From assembly GCF_002858925.1 (NCBI RefSeq), contig NZ_PJRS01000004.1:35355-99354 (forward strand): 64,000 bases of DNA. The letters run 5' to 3'. This document shows positions 52,671-61,184 of this stretch, piece after piece. This stretch comes from Caulobacter zeae. Its GTDB lineage: Bacteria > Pseudomonadota > Alphaproteobacteria > Caulobacterales > Caulobacteraceae. The notes under the pieces are model-generated. The model saw only the letters and a program-made list of their open reading frames with translations. It was not told the DNA's origin and did no database searches. Position numbers and translations under genes: made by a program. The first letter of the stretch is position 1. Each line of letters starts with the position of its first letter.

Positions 52671-53842
52671 GCACCGCCGCCGCCCGCCGCCTGGAGCCTT
52701 CCCCTCGCCTGCCCGACCTCGACGCGGTGCTGCCGGGCCTGACGCAGGCCTTCGCCGCCACCGCCGGCCGTCACGACCGCGAGGCCAGTTTTCCCTTCGC
52801 CAACTTCCAGGCCCTGCACGAGGCGGGCCTGCTGGCCCTGACCGCGCCCAAGCGCCTCGGCGGCCTGGAAAGCGACCTGCCCACCGCCCTGAAGGTGGTT
52901 TCGGCCGTCGCCCGGGGCGAGCCGGCCACGGCCCTGGTGCTGGTCATGCAGTACCTGTTCCACGCCTCGGTCGAGGGGCGTTCAGGCTGGCCCGAGCACC
53001 TCAAGCAGCGGGTCATCGGCGACGCCATTGACCACGGGGCCTTGATCAACGCCCTGCGGGTGGAGCCCGACCTCGGCACGCCGGCCCGCGGCGGCCTGCC
53101 CGCCACTATCGCCCGGCGCACGCCCGAAGGCTGGCGGATCAGCGGCCGCAAGATCTACTCCACCGGCTCCAGCGCCCTGACCTGGTTCGTGGTCTGGGCC
53201 CGCAGCGACGATGCGGCCCCCCTGGTCGGCGGCTGGCTGGTCCGCGCCGACAGTCCCGGCGTGGTCATCGAGGAGACCTGGGATCACCTGGGCCTGCGCG
53301 CCAGCGCCAGCCACGACGTGGTGTTCGAGGACGTGCTGGTTCCGCTGGACCACGCCCTGGACCCGCAGCCCCCGGGCGCTCCGCCGCCCTACTCGGCGGT
53401 GTTCGGAACCTGGTCGTCGGTGTTGACGGCGGCGATCTATGACGCGGTCGCCCGTTCGGCCCGCGACTGGCTGGCCGACTTCCTGATCAGCCGCAGGCCG
53501 GCCAACCTGGGCGCCAGCCTCTCGACCCTGCCCCGCTTCCAGGAGGCGCTGGGCGAGATCGACGGCCTGCTGCTGTCCAACCGCGTGCTGCTGGACAGCG
53601 CGGCGAAGGGCGATACGGGCGCCGGCGAGAGCGGCCTGGTCAAGCACCTGGTCACCGAGAACGCCATCACCGTGGTCGAGAAGGCCCTGAAGCTGACCGG
53701 CAATCCGGGCCTGACCCGCGCCAATCCACTGGAGCGGCATCACCGCGACGTGCTTTGCGGCCGGGTGCACACGCCCCAGGCCGATGTGGTGCTGACCGGC
53801 GCCGGCAAGCTCGCCTTCGCTTCGCGGGAGACCCAGGCATGA
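52667..53842 (+). CDS. Acyl-CoA-dehydrogenase-fold flavoprotein (SfnB/DszC-like)
   Basis: A 391-residue protein of the acyl-CoA dehydrogenase fold, with N-terminal helices (FANFQALHEAGLLALTAPKR, GGLESDLPTALKVVSAVARG), a middle beta region (GWRISGRKIYSTGSSALTWF) and C-terminal helices (NAITVVEKALKLTGNPGLTR, PLERHHRDVLCGRVHTPQAD). The RHHRDVLCGRVHTPQ ending is the usual one for the DszC/SfnB and xenobiotic monooxygenase branch rather than fatty-acid oxidation. It starts at GTG 52667, overlapping the ATPase gene. In other organisms acyl-CoA-dehydrogenase-like enzymes desulfinate 3-sulfinopropionyl-CoA, one possible role here. Confidence 0.85.
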   Translation: MSTAAARRLEPSPRLPDLDAVLPGLTQAFAATAGRHDREASFPFANFQALHEAGLLALTAPKRLGGLESDLPTALKVVSAVARGEPATALVLVMQYLFHASVEGRSGWPEHLKQRVIGDAIDHGALINALRVEPDLGTPARGGLPATIARRTPEGWRISGRKIYSTGSSALTWFVVWARSDDAAPLVGGWLVRADSPGVVIEETWDHLGLRASASHDVVFEDVLVPLDHALDPQPPGAPPPYSAVFGTWSSVLTAAIYDAVARSARDWLADFLISRRPANLGASLSTLPRFQEALGEIDGLLLSNRVLLDSAAKGDTGAGESGLVKHLVTENAITVVEKALKLTGNPGLTRANPLERHHRDVLCGRVHTPQADVVLTGAGKLAFASRETQA

Positions 53843-54789
53843 GCCGCCTCGTCGTCGCCAGCCAGTTGCCCGAGGTGTTCAACAGCGTCTTCGCCCAGCA
53901 TGCGGAAGGCGCCGAGATCATCGCCGTGCCGCCGGGCCTGACCACGCCCCTGCCGCCCTCGGCCAAGGTCCTGGTGGCTGCGCCGTTCCGCAAGGCCGGC
54001 GGCGTGCTGCCCAAGACCCCGCCGCCCGGCTGGCCGTTCGACGTGCGCTGGGTGCAGTTGGTCTCGGTCGGCATCGACTTCTATCCGGACTGGCTGTTCG
54101 ACGGCCCGGTGGTGACCTCGGCGCGCGGCTCTTCGGCGGTCGCCCTGGCCGAGTTCGCCCTGGCCGCGATCCTGGCCGAGGCCAAGCGCCTGCCGGAGAT
54201 CTGGATCGACAAGTCCGAACGCTGGGCGCCGCAACCGCTGAAGCTGATCGCCGGCACGACGCTGGGCCTGGTGGGCTTCGGCGCCATCGGCGAGGCCCTG
54301 GCCCCGCGCGCCCAGGCCCTGGGGCTGAACGTCATCGCCACCCGCCGCTCAGACAAGCCGATCCCAGTGGCCGGCGTCGAGCGGGTGGCCGACCTGAAGA
54401 CCCTGTTTGCCCGCAGCGACCACGTGGTGCTGGCCGCGCCGGCCACGCCGCAGACCGAGCGCCTGATCGGCCGCGAGGTGCTGGCCCACGCCAAGCCCGG
54501 CCTGCACCTGATCAACATCGCCCGCGGCGCCCTGATCGACGACGACGCCCTCTTGGCGGCGCTGGACGACGGCCGGGTCGGCCGCGCCAGCCTGGACGTA
54601 ACCTTCCCCGAGCCGCTGACCGATGGGCACCCGTTCTACGGCCATCCGAAGGTGCGCCTGTCGCCCCACACCTCGGTGCACACGCCCGACACCCGCATCA
54701 ACCTGGCGACCCAGTTCGCCGAGAACCTCGCCCGCTTCCGCGCCGGCGCGCCCCTGGCCGACGTCGTCGACCTGTCGCGCGGCTACTGA
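53839..54789 (+). CDS. D-isomer-specific 2-hydroxyacid dehydrogenase
   Basis: A 316-residue NAD(P)-dependent dehydrogenase. Nucleotide-binding GLVGFGAIGEALAPRAQALG (GxGxxG at 146-151), then ATPQTERLIGREVL, LINIARGALIDDDALLAAL with catalytic Arg, ASLDVTFPEPLTDGHPFY with Glu, and LSPHTSVHTPD with catalytic His. It could reduce or oxidise a keto-acid fragment made when the sulfur substrate is cleaved. The start at 53839 overlaps the preceding stop; the next gene begins 18 bases after it. Confidence 0.9.
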   Translation: MSRLVVASQLPEVFNSVFAQHAEGAEIIAVPPGLTTPLPPSAKVLVAAPFRKAGGVLPKTPPPGWPFDVRWVQLVSVGIDFYPDWLFDGPVVTSARGSSAVALAEFALAAILAEAKRLPEIWIDKSERWAPQPLKLIAGTTLGLVGFGAIGEALAPRAQALGLNVIATRRSDKPIPVAGVERVADLKTLFARSDHVVLAAPATPQTERLIGREVLAHAKPGLHLINIARGALIDDDALLAALDDGRVGRASLDVTFPEPLTDGHPFYGHPKVRLSPHTSVHTPDTRINLATQFAENLARFRAGAPLADVVDLSRGY

Positions 54790-54807
54790 CAACAAGGACC
54801 CTTCGCG

Positions 54808-55650
54808 ATGACCGCGATCCCCGCCGCCCGCAGTTTCGCGGCTTCCGGCCCTCACCCCGCCAAGATCGAGACGGTGCTGCCGCCGTTCGGCGCGCGCGAG
54901 ATCCCGCAACAGCCGACGCTCGAGCTGGAACGGCTCTATCGCAAGCAGCGCCTGGCCGCCGGCTATCGGCTGTTCGGCCGCCATGGCTTCGACATGGGCG
55001 GCGCGGGTCACATCACCGCGCGCGATCCCGAACTGACCGACCACTTCTGGGTCAATCCGCTGGGCGTGCACTTCTCGCGCATCAAGGTTTCGGACCTGAT
55101 GCTGGTCAGCCACGCGGGCGAGATCGTGCAGCCGCCCGAGAGAGCGCCGGCCCGCCTGAACCGCGCCGCCTTCGCCATCCACTCGCAGCTGCACGAGGCG
55201 CGGCCCGACGTGGTGGCCTCGGCCCACTCGCACTCGCTGTACGGCAAGGCCTGGTCGGCGCTGGGCCGGCTGCTGGATCCGCTGACCCAGGACTCGGCGG
55301 CCTTCTACGACGATCACGCCCTGTTCGAGGAATTCTCCGGCGTCGTGCTCGACACCAGCGAGGGCCAGAAGATCGCCAAGGCGCTGGGCCCGAAGAAGGC
55401 GGTGATCCTGCAGAACCACGGCATCCTGACCGTCGGCCAGTCGGTGGAGGCGGCCGTCTGGCGCTATCTGGCGCTCGAGAACGCCTGCCAGGCCCAACTG
55501 CTGGCCGAGGCCGCCGGTCCGACCAAGCCAATGCCGCCCGAAGTGGCCAGGCACACCGCCGGCCAAGTCGGCACGGAGCTGGGCGGGATCTACGCGTTCC
55601 AGCCCTACTGGGACATCGTCACCGAAGAAGAGCCGGACCTGTTCGACTGA
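54808..55650 (+). CDS. Class II aldolase/adducin family protein
   Basis: A 280-residue zinc protein. Metal ligands are likely His140 and His142 (VVASAHSHSLY) and His204 (VILQNHGILTVG), with DMGGAGHITARDP and WVNPLGVHFSRI as family blocks. The long N-terminal extension and lack of a clear proton-relay tyrosine leave the aldolase activity open; relatives include sulfur-compound lyases and decarboxylases. It is preceded by AAGGACCC and overlaps the next gene (TGATG). Confidence 0.88.
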   Translation: MTAIPAARSFAASGPHPAKIETVLPPFGAREIPQQPTLELERLYRKQRLAAGYRLFGRHGFDMGGAGHITARDPELTDHFWVNPLGVHFSRIKVSDLMLVSHAGEIVQPPERAPARLNRAAFAIHSQLHEARPDVVASAHSHSLYGKAWSALGRLLDPLTQDSAAFYDDHALFEEFSGVVLDTSEGQKIAKALGPKKAVILQNHGILTVGQSVEAAVWRYLALENACQAQLLAEAAGPTKPMPPEVARHTAGQVGTELGGIYAFQPYWDIVTEEEPDLFD

Positions 55651-56663
55651 TGACCGGCCTTTCCCTTTCCCGCCGCGACCTGATGTCGGGCGGCCTTTCG
55701 ATCGCGGGCCTGTCGCTGGCCGGCCTGACTACCGTCAACCTGGCCGCCTGCTCCCCAAATGGCGACGACAAGGCCGGCTCGCTGGACGACCTGACGCTGC
55801 GGGTCGCCACCTATCGCGGCAATCCCGAGAGCTTCTTCGGCGAGGCCGGGATCCAGGCCCCGCCCTACAAGCTGGCCCGCACCCAGTTCGCCGGCGGCAA
55901 CCTGATCGCCGAGGCGATCAATGCTCGCGCCCTGGACTTCGGCGGCATGAGCGAGATCCCGCCGATCTTCGTCGCCGCCCAGCCCGGCAACCAGGTGCGC
56001 ATCGTCGGGGTGCTGCAAGGCGACGTGAACAACCAGGTCGTGCTCGTGCCCAAGGGCTCGCCGGCTAAGGCCTTCAAGGACCTGAAAGGCAAGCGCGTCG
56101 GCTATGTGAAGGCCACGACCTCGCACTACATCCTGCTGCGCCTGTTGCAGGAGGCGGGCCTGGCCTGGAGCGACATCCAGCCCGTGGCGCTGAGCCCGCA
56201 GGACGGACTGGCGGCCTTCCAGAGCGGTGCGCTGGACGCCTGGGTGATCTACGGCGTCATCGTCTACCAGGCGCGCGAGGCCGGGGCGCGGGTGCTGCGC
56301 ACGGCGCTGGGCATACTGTCGGGAAACTATCTGATCACCGCGGCCAAGGAGGCGCTGGACGATCCCGTCCGCTTCCAGGCCCTGGGCGACTATGTCAGCC
56401 GCTACAAGCGGGTGTTCGACTGGATCAACGCCGACGGCGACCGCTGGGCGCGAGCCCGCGAGAAAGCCACGGGCGTGAAGGCCGAATACTACGCCCAGGA
56501 ATTCCGCGAGAAGTCGTCGCCCAGCATCCTGGGCCCGATCAGCGAGGCGGCGATCGCCTCGGAACAGGCCGTGGCCGACACCTTCGCCGCCGCCAAGATC
56601 ATCCCGACGCGCGTCGATGTACGGCCGCTGTGGGATGATCGCCTCTCATCATTCCTGAAATAA
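55650..56663 (+). CDS. Lipoprotein substrate-binding protein, SsuA-like (arm 2)
   Basis: A 337-residue binding protein. A twin-arginine-like SRRDLMSGG precedes a hydrophobic segment and lipobox NLAAC (Cys33), so export may be by Tat. Typical SsuA blocks are LDDLTLRVATYRG, DFGGMSEIPPIFVAAQPG, IVGVLQGDVNNQVVLVPKGS, GKRVGYVKATTSHYILLRLL and FQSGALDAWVIYGVIV. It presumably loads the SsuC/SsuB-type transporter. It follows the aldolase with a 1-base overlap (TGATG). Confidence 0.9.
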   Translation: MTGLSLSRRDLMSGGLSIAGLSLAGLTTVNLAACSPNGDDKAGSLDDLTLRVATYRGNPESFFGEAGIQAPPYKLARTQFAGGNLIAEAINARALDFGGMSEIPPIFVAAQPGNQVRIVGVLQGDVNNQVVLVPKGSPAKAFKDLKGKRVGYVKATTSHYILLRLLQEAGLAWSDIQPVALSPQDGLAAFQSGALDAWVIYGVIVYQAREAGARVLRTALGILSGNYLITAAKEALDDPVRFQALGDYVSRYKRVFDWINADGDRWARAREKATGVKAEYYAQEFREKSSPSILGPISEAAIASEQAVADTFAAAKIIPTRVDVRPLWDDRLSSFLK

Positions 56664-56665
56664 TG

Positions 56666-56731
56666 TCGAGCGCTGCAAATATATCCGATGACTTCGGACG
56701 ATATGAGCAGAGCTATCCGCTCGATCATTTT
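56666..56731 (+). promoter_or_regulatory. Nested hairpin structure between binding protein and receptor genes
   Basis: Nested inverted repeats: TCGAGCG (56666-56672) with CGCTCGA (56718-56724), CTGC (56673-56676) with GCAG (56707-56710), and ATATCCGA (56681-56688) with TCGG (56694-56697) and ATAT (56701-56704). A TTTT follows at 56728. It fills half of the 132-base gap and is notably AT-rich. It could be a partial terminator or processing site that sets receptor levels. Confidence 0.45.
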
Positions 56732-56795
56732 ATATTCGTTGAGATAAGCGCCCTCACGACGACAAATCCCCATCGAACAAGTCGGGGATAAAGAC

Positions 56796-58979
56796 GTGCA
56801 GACCTTCAAGCTTCAACTTCTCGCCTTCACTTCGGGCCTCGCCGTCGCCGGCGGGGCCTTGGCGGCCGAACCGGCGCCGGCCGCCAATACCGACGACAGC
56901 GGATCGGCCGCCGTCGAGCAGGTGATCGTCACCGCCGAGCGCCGCGCCACCGACCTGCAGAAGACCGCCATCGCCATCTCGGCCTTCGGCCCGCAGGTGC
57001 TGGCCGATCGCAAGGTCGACAACATCCGCGACCTGGCCGGCCAGATCCCGAACCTGTCGATCAGCCGCGTCACCATCAGCCACACTACCCAGACCTACGC
57101 CCTGCGCGGCGTCGGCGAGGCCGATCCAATCCAGGAGCCGGTGCTGGCCGTCTATGTCGACGACGTCTACGTGCCCCGCCAGATCGGCTCGATGATCGAG
57201 TTCAACGACCTGGAGCGCATCGAGGTGCTGCGCGGGCCGCAGGGCACGCTCTACGGCCGCAACTCCAGCGCCGGCGCCCTGCGCATCATCACCCGCGATC
57301 CGGGCCAGGACTTCCGCGCCAAGGCCGAGGTGGGCCTGGGCAGCTACGGCGCCGTCGACGTGCGCGCCCTGATCGAAGGGCCGATCGTCGACGACAAGCT
57401 GGCCGGCAGCCTGTCCTACATCCACCACAAGCGTGACGGGGTGACCTTCGACCCGACGCTGAACCACGACGTCAACCGCATCGACCTGGACGCCTACCGC
57501 GCCAAGCTGCGCTGGACCCCGACCGAAAAGCTGGACGTCCTCTTCACGCTGAACGCCCTGCGCGACCGCAGCGACACCCGCAGCTACATCCCGGTCAGGC
57601 AGCCGGGCGGCGAGTTCGACAAGCGCCGATCGTATTCCGAAGTCGAACCGACCCAGGACCTGGACCAGATCAGCGGCTCGATCCGCGTGCAGTACGCGCT
57701 GAACGACAACCTGAAGATCAAGTCGATCACCGCCTACGGCGGCTTCAACCTCAATCCCGTCAACTACGACAACGACGGCGAGGCGGCGCTGATCCAGAAG
57801 AACCTGATCCACTACAACGATCAGTACGTCACCCAGGAAGTCCAGCTGAACGGCGACTACGGCCGCCTGACCTTCACCAGCGGACTGTTCTACCTGCACG
57901 AACGCTTCTTCGTGGAACGCGACGGCTACAGCCGCCGCAACGCGCAAGCCACCGACCCGACGGTGACGCCCGGCAACTACAACTTCGCCCGCGCCCACAA
58001 CGTCACCAACACCGACGCCTACGCCCTGTTCGGCGAGGCGACCTACGCGGTGACCGATCGCTTCAGCCTCACCGGCGGGCTGCGCTGGACCAACGAGGAG
58101 AAGGAATTCACCTTCGACAACAAGGTGCTGAACCTGGCCGGCCAGGTCGTCGGCCAGTCGATCGCGGGCACGGCCGACAAGACCTGGTCGGCGATCACGC
58201 CCAAGTTCACCGTCCAGTACCAGTGGACGCCGGACGTCTCGCAGTACGTCAGCTATTCCAAGGGCTTCAAGTCGGGCGGCTTCGACAACCGGGCCACGCG
58301 CCTGGACCTGGCCACCCTGCCCTTCGCGCCCGAGGACGTGACCACCTTCGAGGCCGGGCTGAAGACTCAAGGTTTCGACCGCCGGCTGCGGGCCAACCTG
58401 GCGGCGTTCTACAACGACTACCAGGACCTGCAGGTGTCGTTCTACGACCCGGCCTATGTGGGCAGCCGCCGCGGCAACGCCGGCCAGGCGCACACCTACG
58501 GCGTCGAGCTGGAGACCGAGGCGCGGCCGACCGAGCGGGTGGGCCTGAACTTCAACGTCGGCTGGCTGTACGCGGTCTATGACGACTACAAGGGCGCCGG
58601 CGGCGCGGGCGTCAACGCCGACGGCAACCGCCTCTTGAACTCGCCGCGCTGGAACCTGTCGGGCGGCGTCACCTGGGACGTGCCGGTCTCTGTTCCCGGA
58701 TCGGTGCGCGCCGGCCTCGACGCCCAATGGCAGAGCGGCGTGGTCAGCAGCGCCACCCCGGCCGCGGGCGGCCAGAACGACATCCCCTCGCAAGGCTTCC
58801 TGAACGGCACGATCACCTGGACCGCGCCGGATCCGCACTGGGCCGTGCAGCTGTCTGCGCGCAACATCCTCGACAGCGACAAGCCGGTGACCTCGACCTA
58901 CACGCCGTCGACCGGGGTCTATTACCTGAACTTCCCTGATCCGCGGACCTGGCTGGTCACGCTGAAGTACGCGCTGTGA
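56796..58979 (+). CDS. TonB-dependent receptor (sulfur cluster, arm 2)
   Basis: A 727-residue receptor with signal peptide (ending near GALAAE), TonB box VEQVIVTAERR, plug motifs (TAIAISAFGPQVLADRKVDN, YALRGVGEADPIQEPVLAVY, VDDVYVPRQIGSMIEFNDLE, GRNSSAGALRIITRDP) and a barrel ending WLVTLKYAL. This is the compact receptor type found beside catabolic clusters in sphingomonads and caulobacters. It starts at a GTG (56796). Placement between a sulfonate binding protein and a thiol dioxygenase suggests uptake of the same substrate. Confidence 0.92.
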   Translation: MQTFKLQLLAFTSGLAVAGGALAAEPAPAANTDDSGSAAVEQVIVTAERRATDLQKTAIAISAFGPQVLADRKVDNIRDLAGQIPNLSISRVTISHTTQTYALRGVGEADPIQEPVLAVYVDDVYVPRQIGSMIEFNDLERIEVLRGPQGTLYGRNSSAGALRIITRDPGQDFRAKAEVGLGSYGAVDVRALIEGPIVDDKLAGSLSYIHHKRDGVTFDPTLNHDVNRIDLDAYRAKLRWTPTEKLDVLFTLNALRDRSDTRSYIPVRQPGGEFDKRRSYSEVEPTQDLDQISGSIRVQYALNDNLKIKSITAYGGFNLNPVNYDNDGEAALIQKNLIHYNDQYVTQEVQLNGDYGRLTFTSGLFYLHERFFVERDGYSRRNAQATDPTVTPGNYNFARAHNVTNTDAYALFGEATYAVTDRFSLTGGLRWTNEEKEFTFDNKVLNLAGQVVGQSIAGTADKTWSAITPKFTVQYQWTPDVSQYVSYSKGFKSGGFDNRATRLDLATLPFAPEDVTTFEAGLKTQGFDRRLRANLAAFYNDYQDLQVSFYDPAYVGSRRGNAGQAHTYGVELETEARPTERVGLNFNVGWLYAVYDDYKGAGGAGVNADGNRLLNSPRWNLSGGVTWDVPVSVPGSVRAGLDAQWQSGVVSSATPAAGGQNDIPSQGFLNGTITWTAPDPHWAVQLSARNILDSDKPVTSTYTPSTGVYYLNFPDPRTWLVTLKYAL

Positions 58980-58983
58980 CGTC

Positions 58984-59598
58984 ATGAGCAGCACGCCCAA
59001 CCTTCCCCGCCTGGCCCAGTTCGTCGGAGACCTCGGCGCCCTGCTCGACCGCACGGGCGAGGAGGCAGAGATCCTGCGCGAGGGCGAGGCCCTGCTGGCC
59101 GGCCTGATCGCAACGGACGACTGGCTGCCGCAGGCCTACGCCCAGCCCAGCCCGGCCCGCTACCAGCAGTACCTGCTGCACTGCGACAGCCGCGAGCGGT
59201 TCAGCGTGGTCAGCTTCGTCTGGGGGCCGGGCCAGGCGACGCCCGTTCACGACCACACGGTCTGGGGCCTGGTGGGCGTGCTGCGCGGGGCCGAGCTGTC
59301 GCAAGCCTATCGCCGCGATGGCGAGGCGCTGGTTCCCGATGGTCCGGTCCACCGGCTGGAACGCGGTGAGGTCGAGGCCGTCTCGCCCACCGTCGGCGAC
59401 GTGCACCGGGTGACCAACGCCTTCGACGATCGCCCGTCGATCAGCATCCACGTCTACGGGGCCAATATCGGCGCGGTGCGCCGCGCCACCTACGACGCCG
59501 AGGGACGTAGCAAGCCCTTCGTCTCCGGCTACTCCAACGACACCCTTCCCAACCTGTGGGACCGCTCCAAGCCGGTCCCCGCCGAGGCCGCGCCATGA
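58984..59598 (+). CDS. Thiol dioxygenase, Gln-type (3-mercaptopropionate dioxygenase-like)
   Basis: A 204-residue cupin iron enzyme of the cysteine dioxygenase family, oxidising a thiol to a sulfinate. Ligands are His89 and His91 in TPVHDHTVWG and His141 in DVHRVTN. The Ser-His-Tyr triad is in SISIHVY (154/156/158). The position that is Arg60 in mammalian cysteine dioxygenase appears to be Gln62 here (ARYQQYLL), and Arg residues occur in GAVRRATYD; these are marks of bacterial Gln-type enzymes, which prefer 3-mercaptopropionate. The start at 58984 has no strong SD but lies 4 bases after the receptor stop. It overlaps the rhodanese gene by 4 bases. Confidence 0.9.
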   Translation: MSSTPNLPRLAQFVGDLGALLDRTGEEAEILREGEALLAGLIATDDWLPQAYAQPSPARYQQYLLHCDSRERFSVVSFVWGPGQATPVHDHTVWGLVGVLRGAELSQAYRRDGEALVPDGPVHRLERGEVEAVSPTVGDVHRVTNAFDDRPSISIHVYGANIGAVRRATYDAEGRSKPFVSGYSNDTLPNLWDRSKPVPAEAAP

Positions 59599-61175
59599 CC
59601 CTGCCCGTCGTCACGCCCCGCGAGGTCCGCCAGGACCTGATCGCCCGCCGCGAGATCGCCCTTCTGGACCTGCGCGAGGAGGATCCCTTCGCCAAGGCCC
59701 ACCCCTTGTTCGCCTCGCAGCTGCCGCTCTCCCGGCTGGAGGTCGAGATCCTCGATCGCGTGCCCCGCAAGGAGACGCGGATCGTGCTGTACGACAACGG
59801 CGAGGGCCTGGTCTCGCCGGCCGGCAAACGGCTGGCGGCCCTGGGCTACACCAATGTCCGGGCGCTGGCCGGCGGCCTTCAGGGCTGGACGGACGCCGGT
59901 TACGAGCTGTTCCAGGACGTGAACTCCTACAGCAAGGCGTTCGGCGAACTGGTCGAGGCGCGGCGGCACACCCCGTCCCTGCCAGCCCAGGAGGTGCAGG
60001 CCCGCATCGACGCCAAGGCCAACCAGGTGATCCTCGACGCCCGCCGGTTCGAGGAATACGCGACCATGAGCATCCCCGGCGGGGTGAGCACCCCGGGCGC
60101 CGAGCTGGTGCTGCGGGCGCGGGAGCTGGCGCCCGATCCCTCGACCACCATCATCGTCAACTGCGCGGGCCGCACCCGCAGCCTGATCGGCGCCCAGTCG
60201 CTGGTGAACGCCGGCGTGCCCAACCCCGTCTTCGCCCTGCGCAACGGCACCATCGGCTGGACCCTGGCCCAGCAGAGCCTGGAGCACGGCCAGAGCCGCA
60301 AGTTCCCCGACGTCTCGATCCAGACCCTGAATGAGGCCCGCGCCAAGGCCCGCGACGTGGCCTACCGCGCTGGCGTCCGCCGCATCGACGCCGAGGGGCT
60401 GGCCGATCTGGCGACCGACCGCAAGCGGACCCTCTACCGCTTCGACGTGCGCACGCCCGACGAATACGCGGGAGGCCACCTGCCCGGCTTCCGCAGCGCG
60501 CCGGGCGGCCAGCTGGTGCAGGAGACCGACGTCTTCGCCCCCGTGCGCGGCGGCCGCATCGTGCTGGCCGACGACCTGGGCCCCCGCGCCGACATGACCG
60601 CCTCATGGCTGGCCCAGCTGGGCTGGGAGGTCTACGTGCTGGAAGGCGGCTTCGAGAGCGAGCTGGCGACGGGCGCCTGGAAGCCGTCCGAGCCGCCACA
60701 CCTGCCGGTGGTCGAGGCCATCCTGCCGCGCGCCCTCTCCGAGGCCCTGGCCGACGAGGCCGTGGTGGTGCTGGACCTCGCGCCCAGCCCCGCCCACCGC
60801 AAGGGCCACATCCCCGGCGCTTGGTTCGCGATCCGGGCCCAGCTGGCCGAGGCGCTGGAGCGCATCCCCGAGGGCAAGCCGATCGTCCTGACCTCGCCCG
60901 ACGGGGTTCTGGCTCGGCTGGCCGCGCCGGAGCTGGAGGAGATCGCCGACCAGCCCGTGCGGGTGCTCGACGGCGGCACGGCCGCCTGGGTCGCCGCCGG
61001 CCGGGCGCTGGAGACGGGCCTTGCCCGCGCCGCCAGCGATCCGACCGACATCTACAAGCGCCCCTACGAGGGGACCGACAACGCCGCCGAGGCCATGCAG
61101 GCCTATCTCGACTGGGAATTCGGCCTGGTCGACCAGCTGGCCCGTGACGGGTCGCACGGCTTCTACGTGATCTGA
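59595..61175 (+). CDS. Four-domain rhodanese sulfurtransferase with one cysteine
   Basis: A 526-residue protein with four rhodanese-like repeats. Repeat 1 spans about 5-105, repeat 2 about 128-230, repeat 3 about 265-360 and repeat 4 about 375-475. Only repeat 2 has an active-site cysteine: Cys190 in IIVNCAGRTRS. Repeats 1, 3 and 4 have LYDNGEG, LADDLGPR and LTSPDGV in its place. It probably moves a sulfane sulfur or acts as a scaffold. Its start overlaps the thiol dioxygenase stop by 4 bases, a coupling that suggests joint handling of thiols and persulfides. Confidence 0.9.
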   Translation: MTLPVVTPREVRQDLIARREIALLDLREEDPFAKAHPLFASQLPLSRLEVEILDRVPRKETRIVLYDNGEGLVSPAGKRLAALGYTNVRALAGGLQGWTDAGYELFQDVNSYSKAFGELVEARRHTPSLPAQEVQARIDAKANQVILDARRFEEYATMSIPGGVSTPGAELVLRARELAPDPSTTIIVNCAGRTRSLIGAQSLVNAGVPNPVFALRNGTIGWTLAQQSLEHGQSRKFPDVSIQTLNEARAKARDVAYRAGVRRIDAEGLADLATDRKRTLYRFDVRTPDEYAGGHLPGFRSAPGGQLVQETDVFAPVRGGRIVLADDLGPRADMTASWLAQLGWEVYVLEGGFESELATGAWKPSEPPHLPVVEAILPRALSEALADEAVVVLDLAPSPAHRKGHIPGAWFAIRAQLAEALERIPEGKPIVLTSPDGVLARLAAPELEEIADQPVRVLDGGTAAWVAAGRALETGLARAASDPTDIYKRPYEGTDNAAEAMQAYLDWEFGLVDQLARDGSHGFYVI

Positions 61176-61184
61176 GGCCTCGCC

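Noticed and set aside
56754..59054. Minus-strand open frame of 766 codons
   Set aside because: Antisense to the second sulfur-cluster receptor; no domain.
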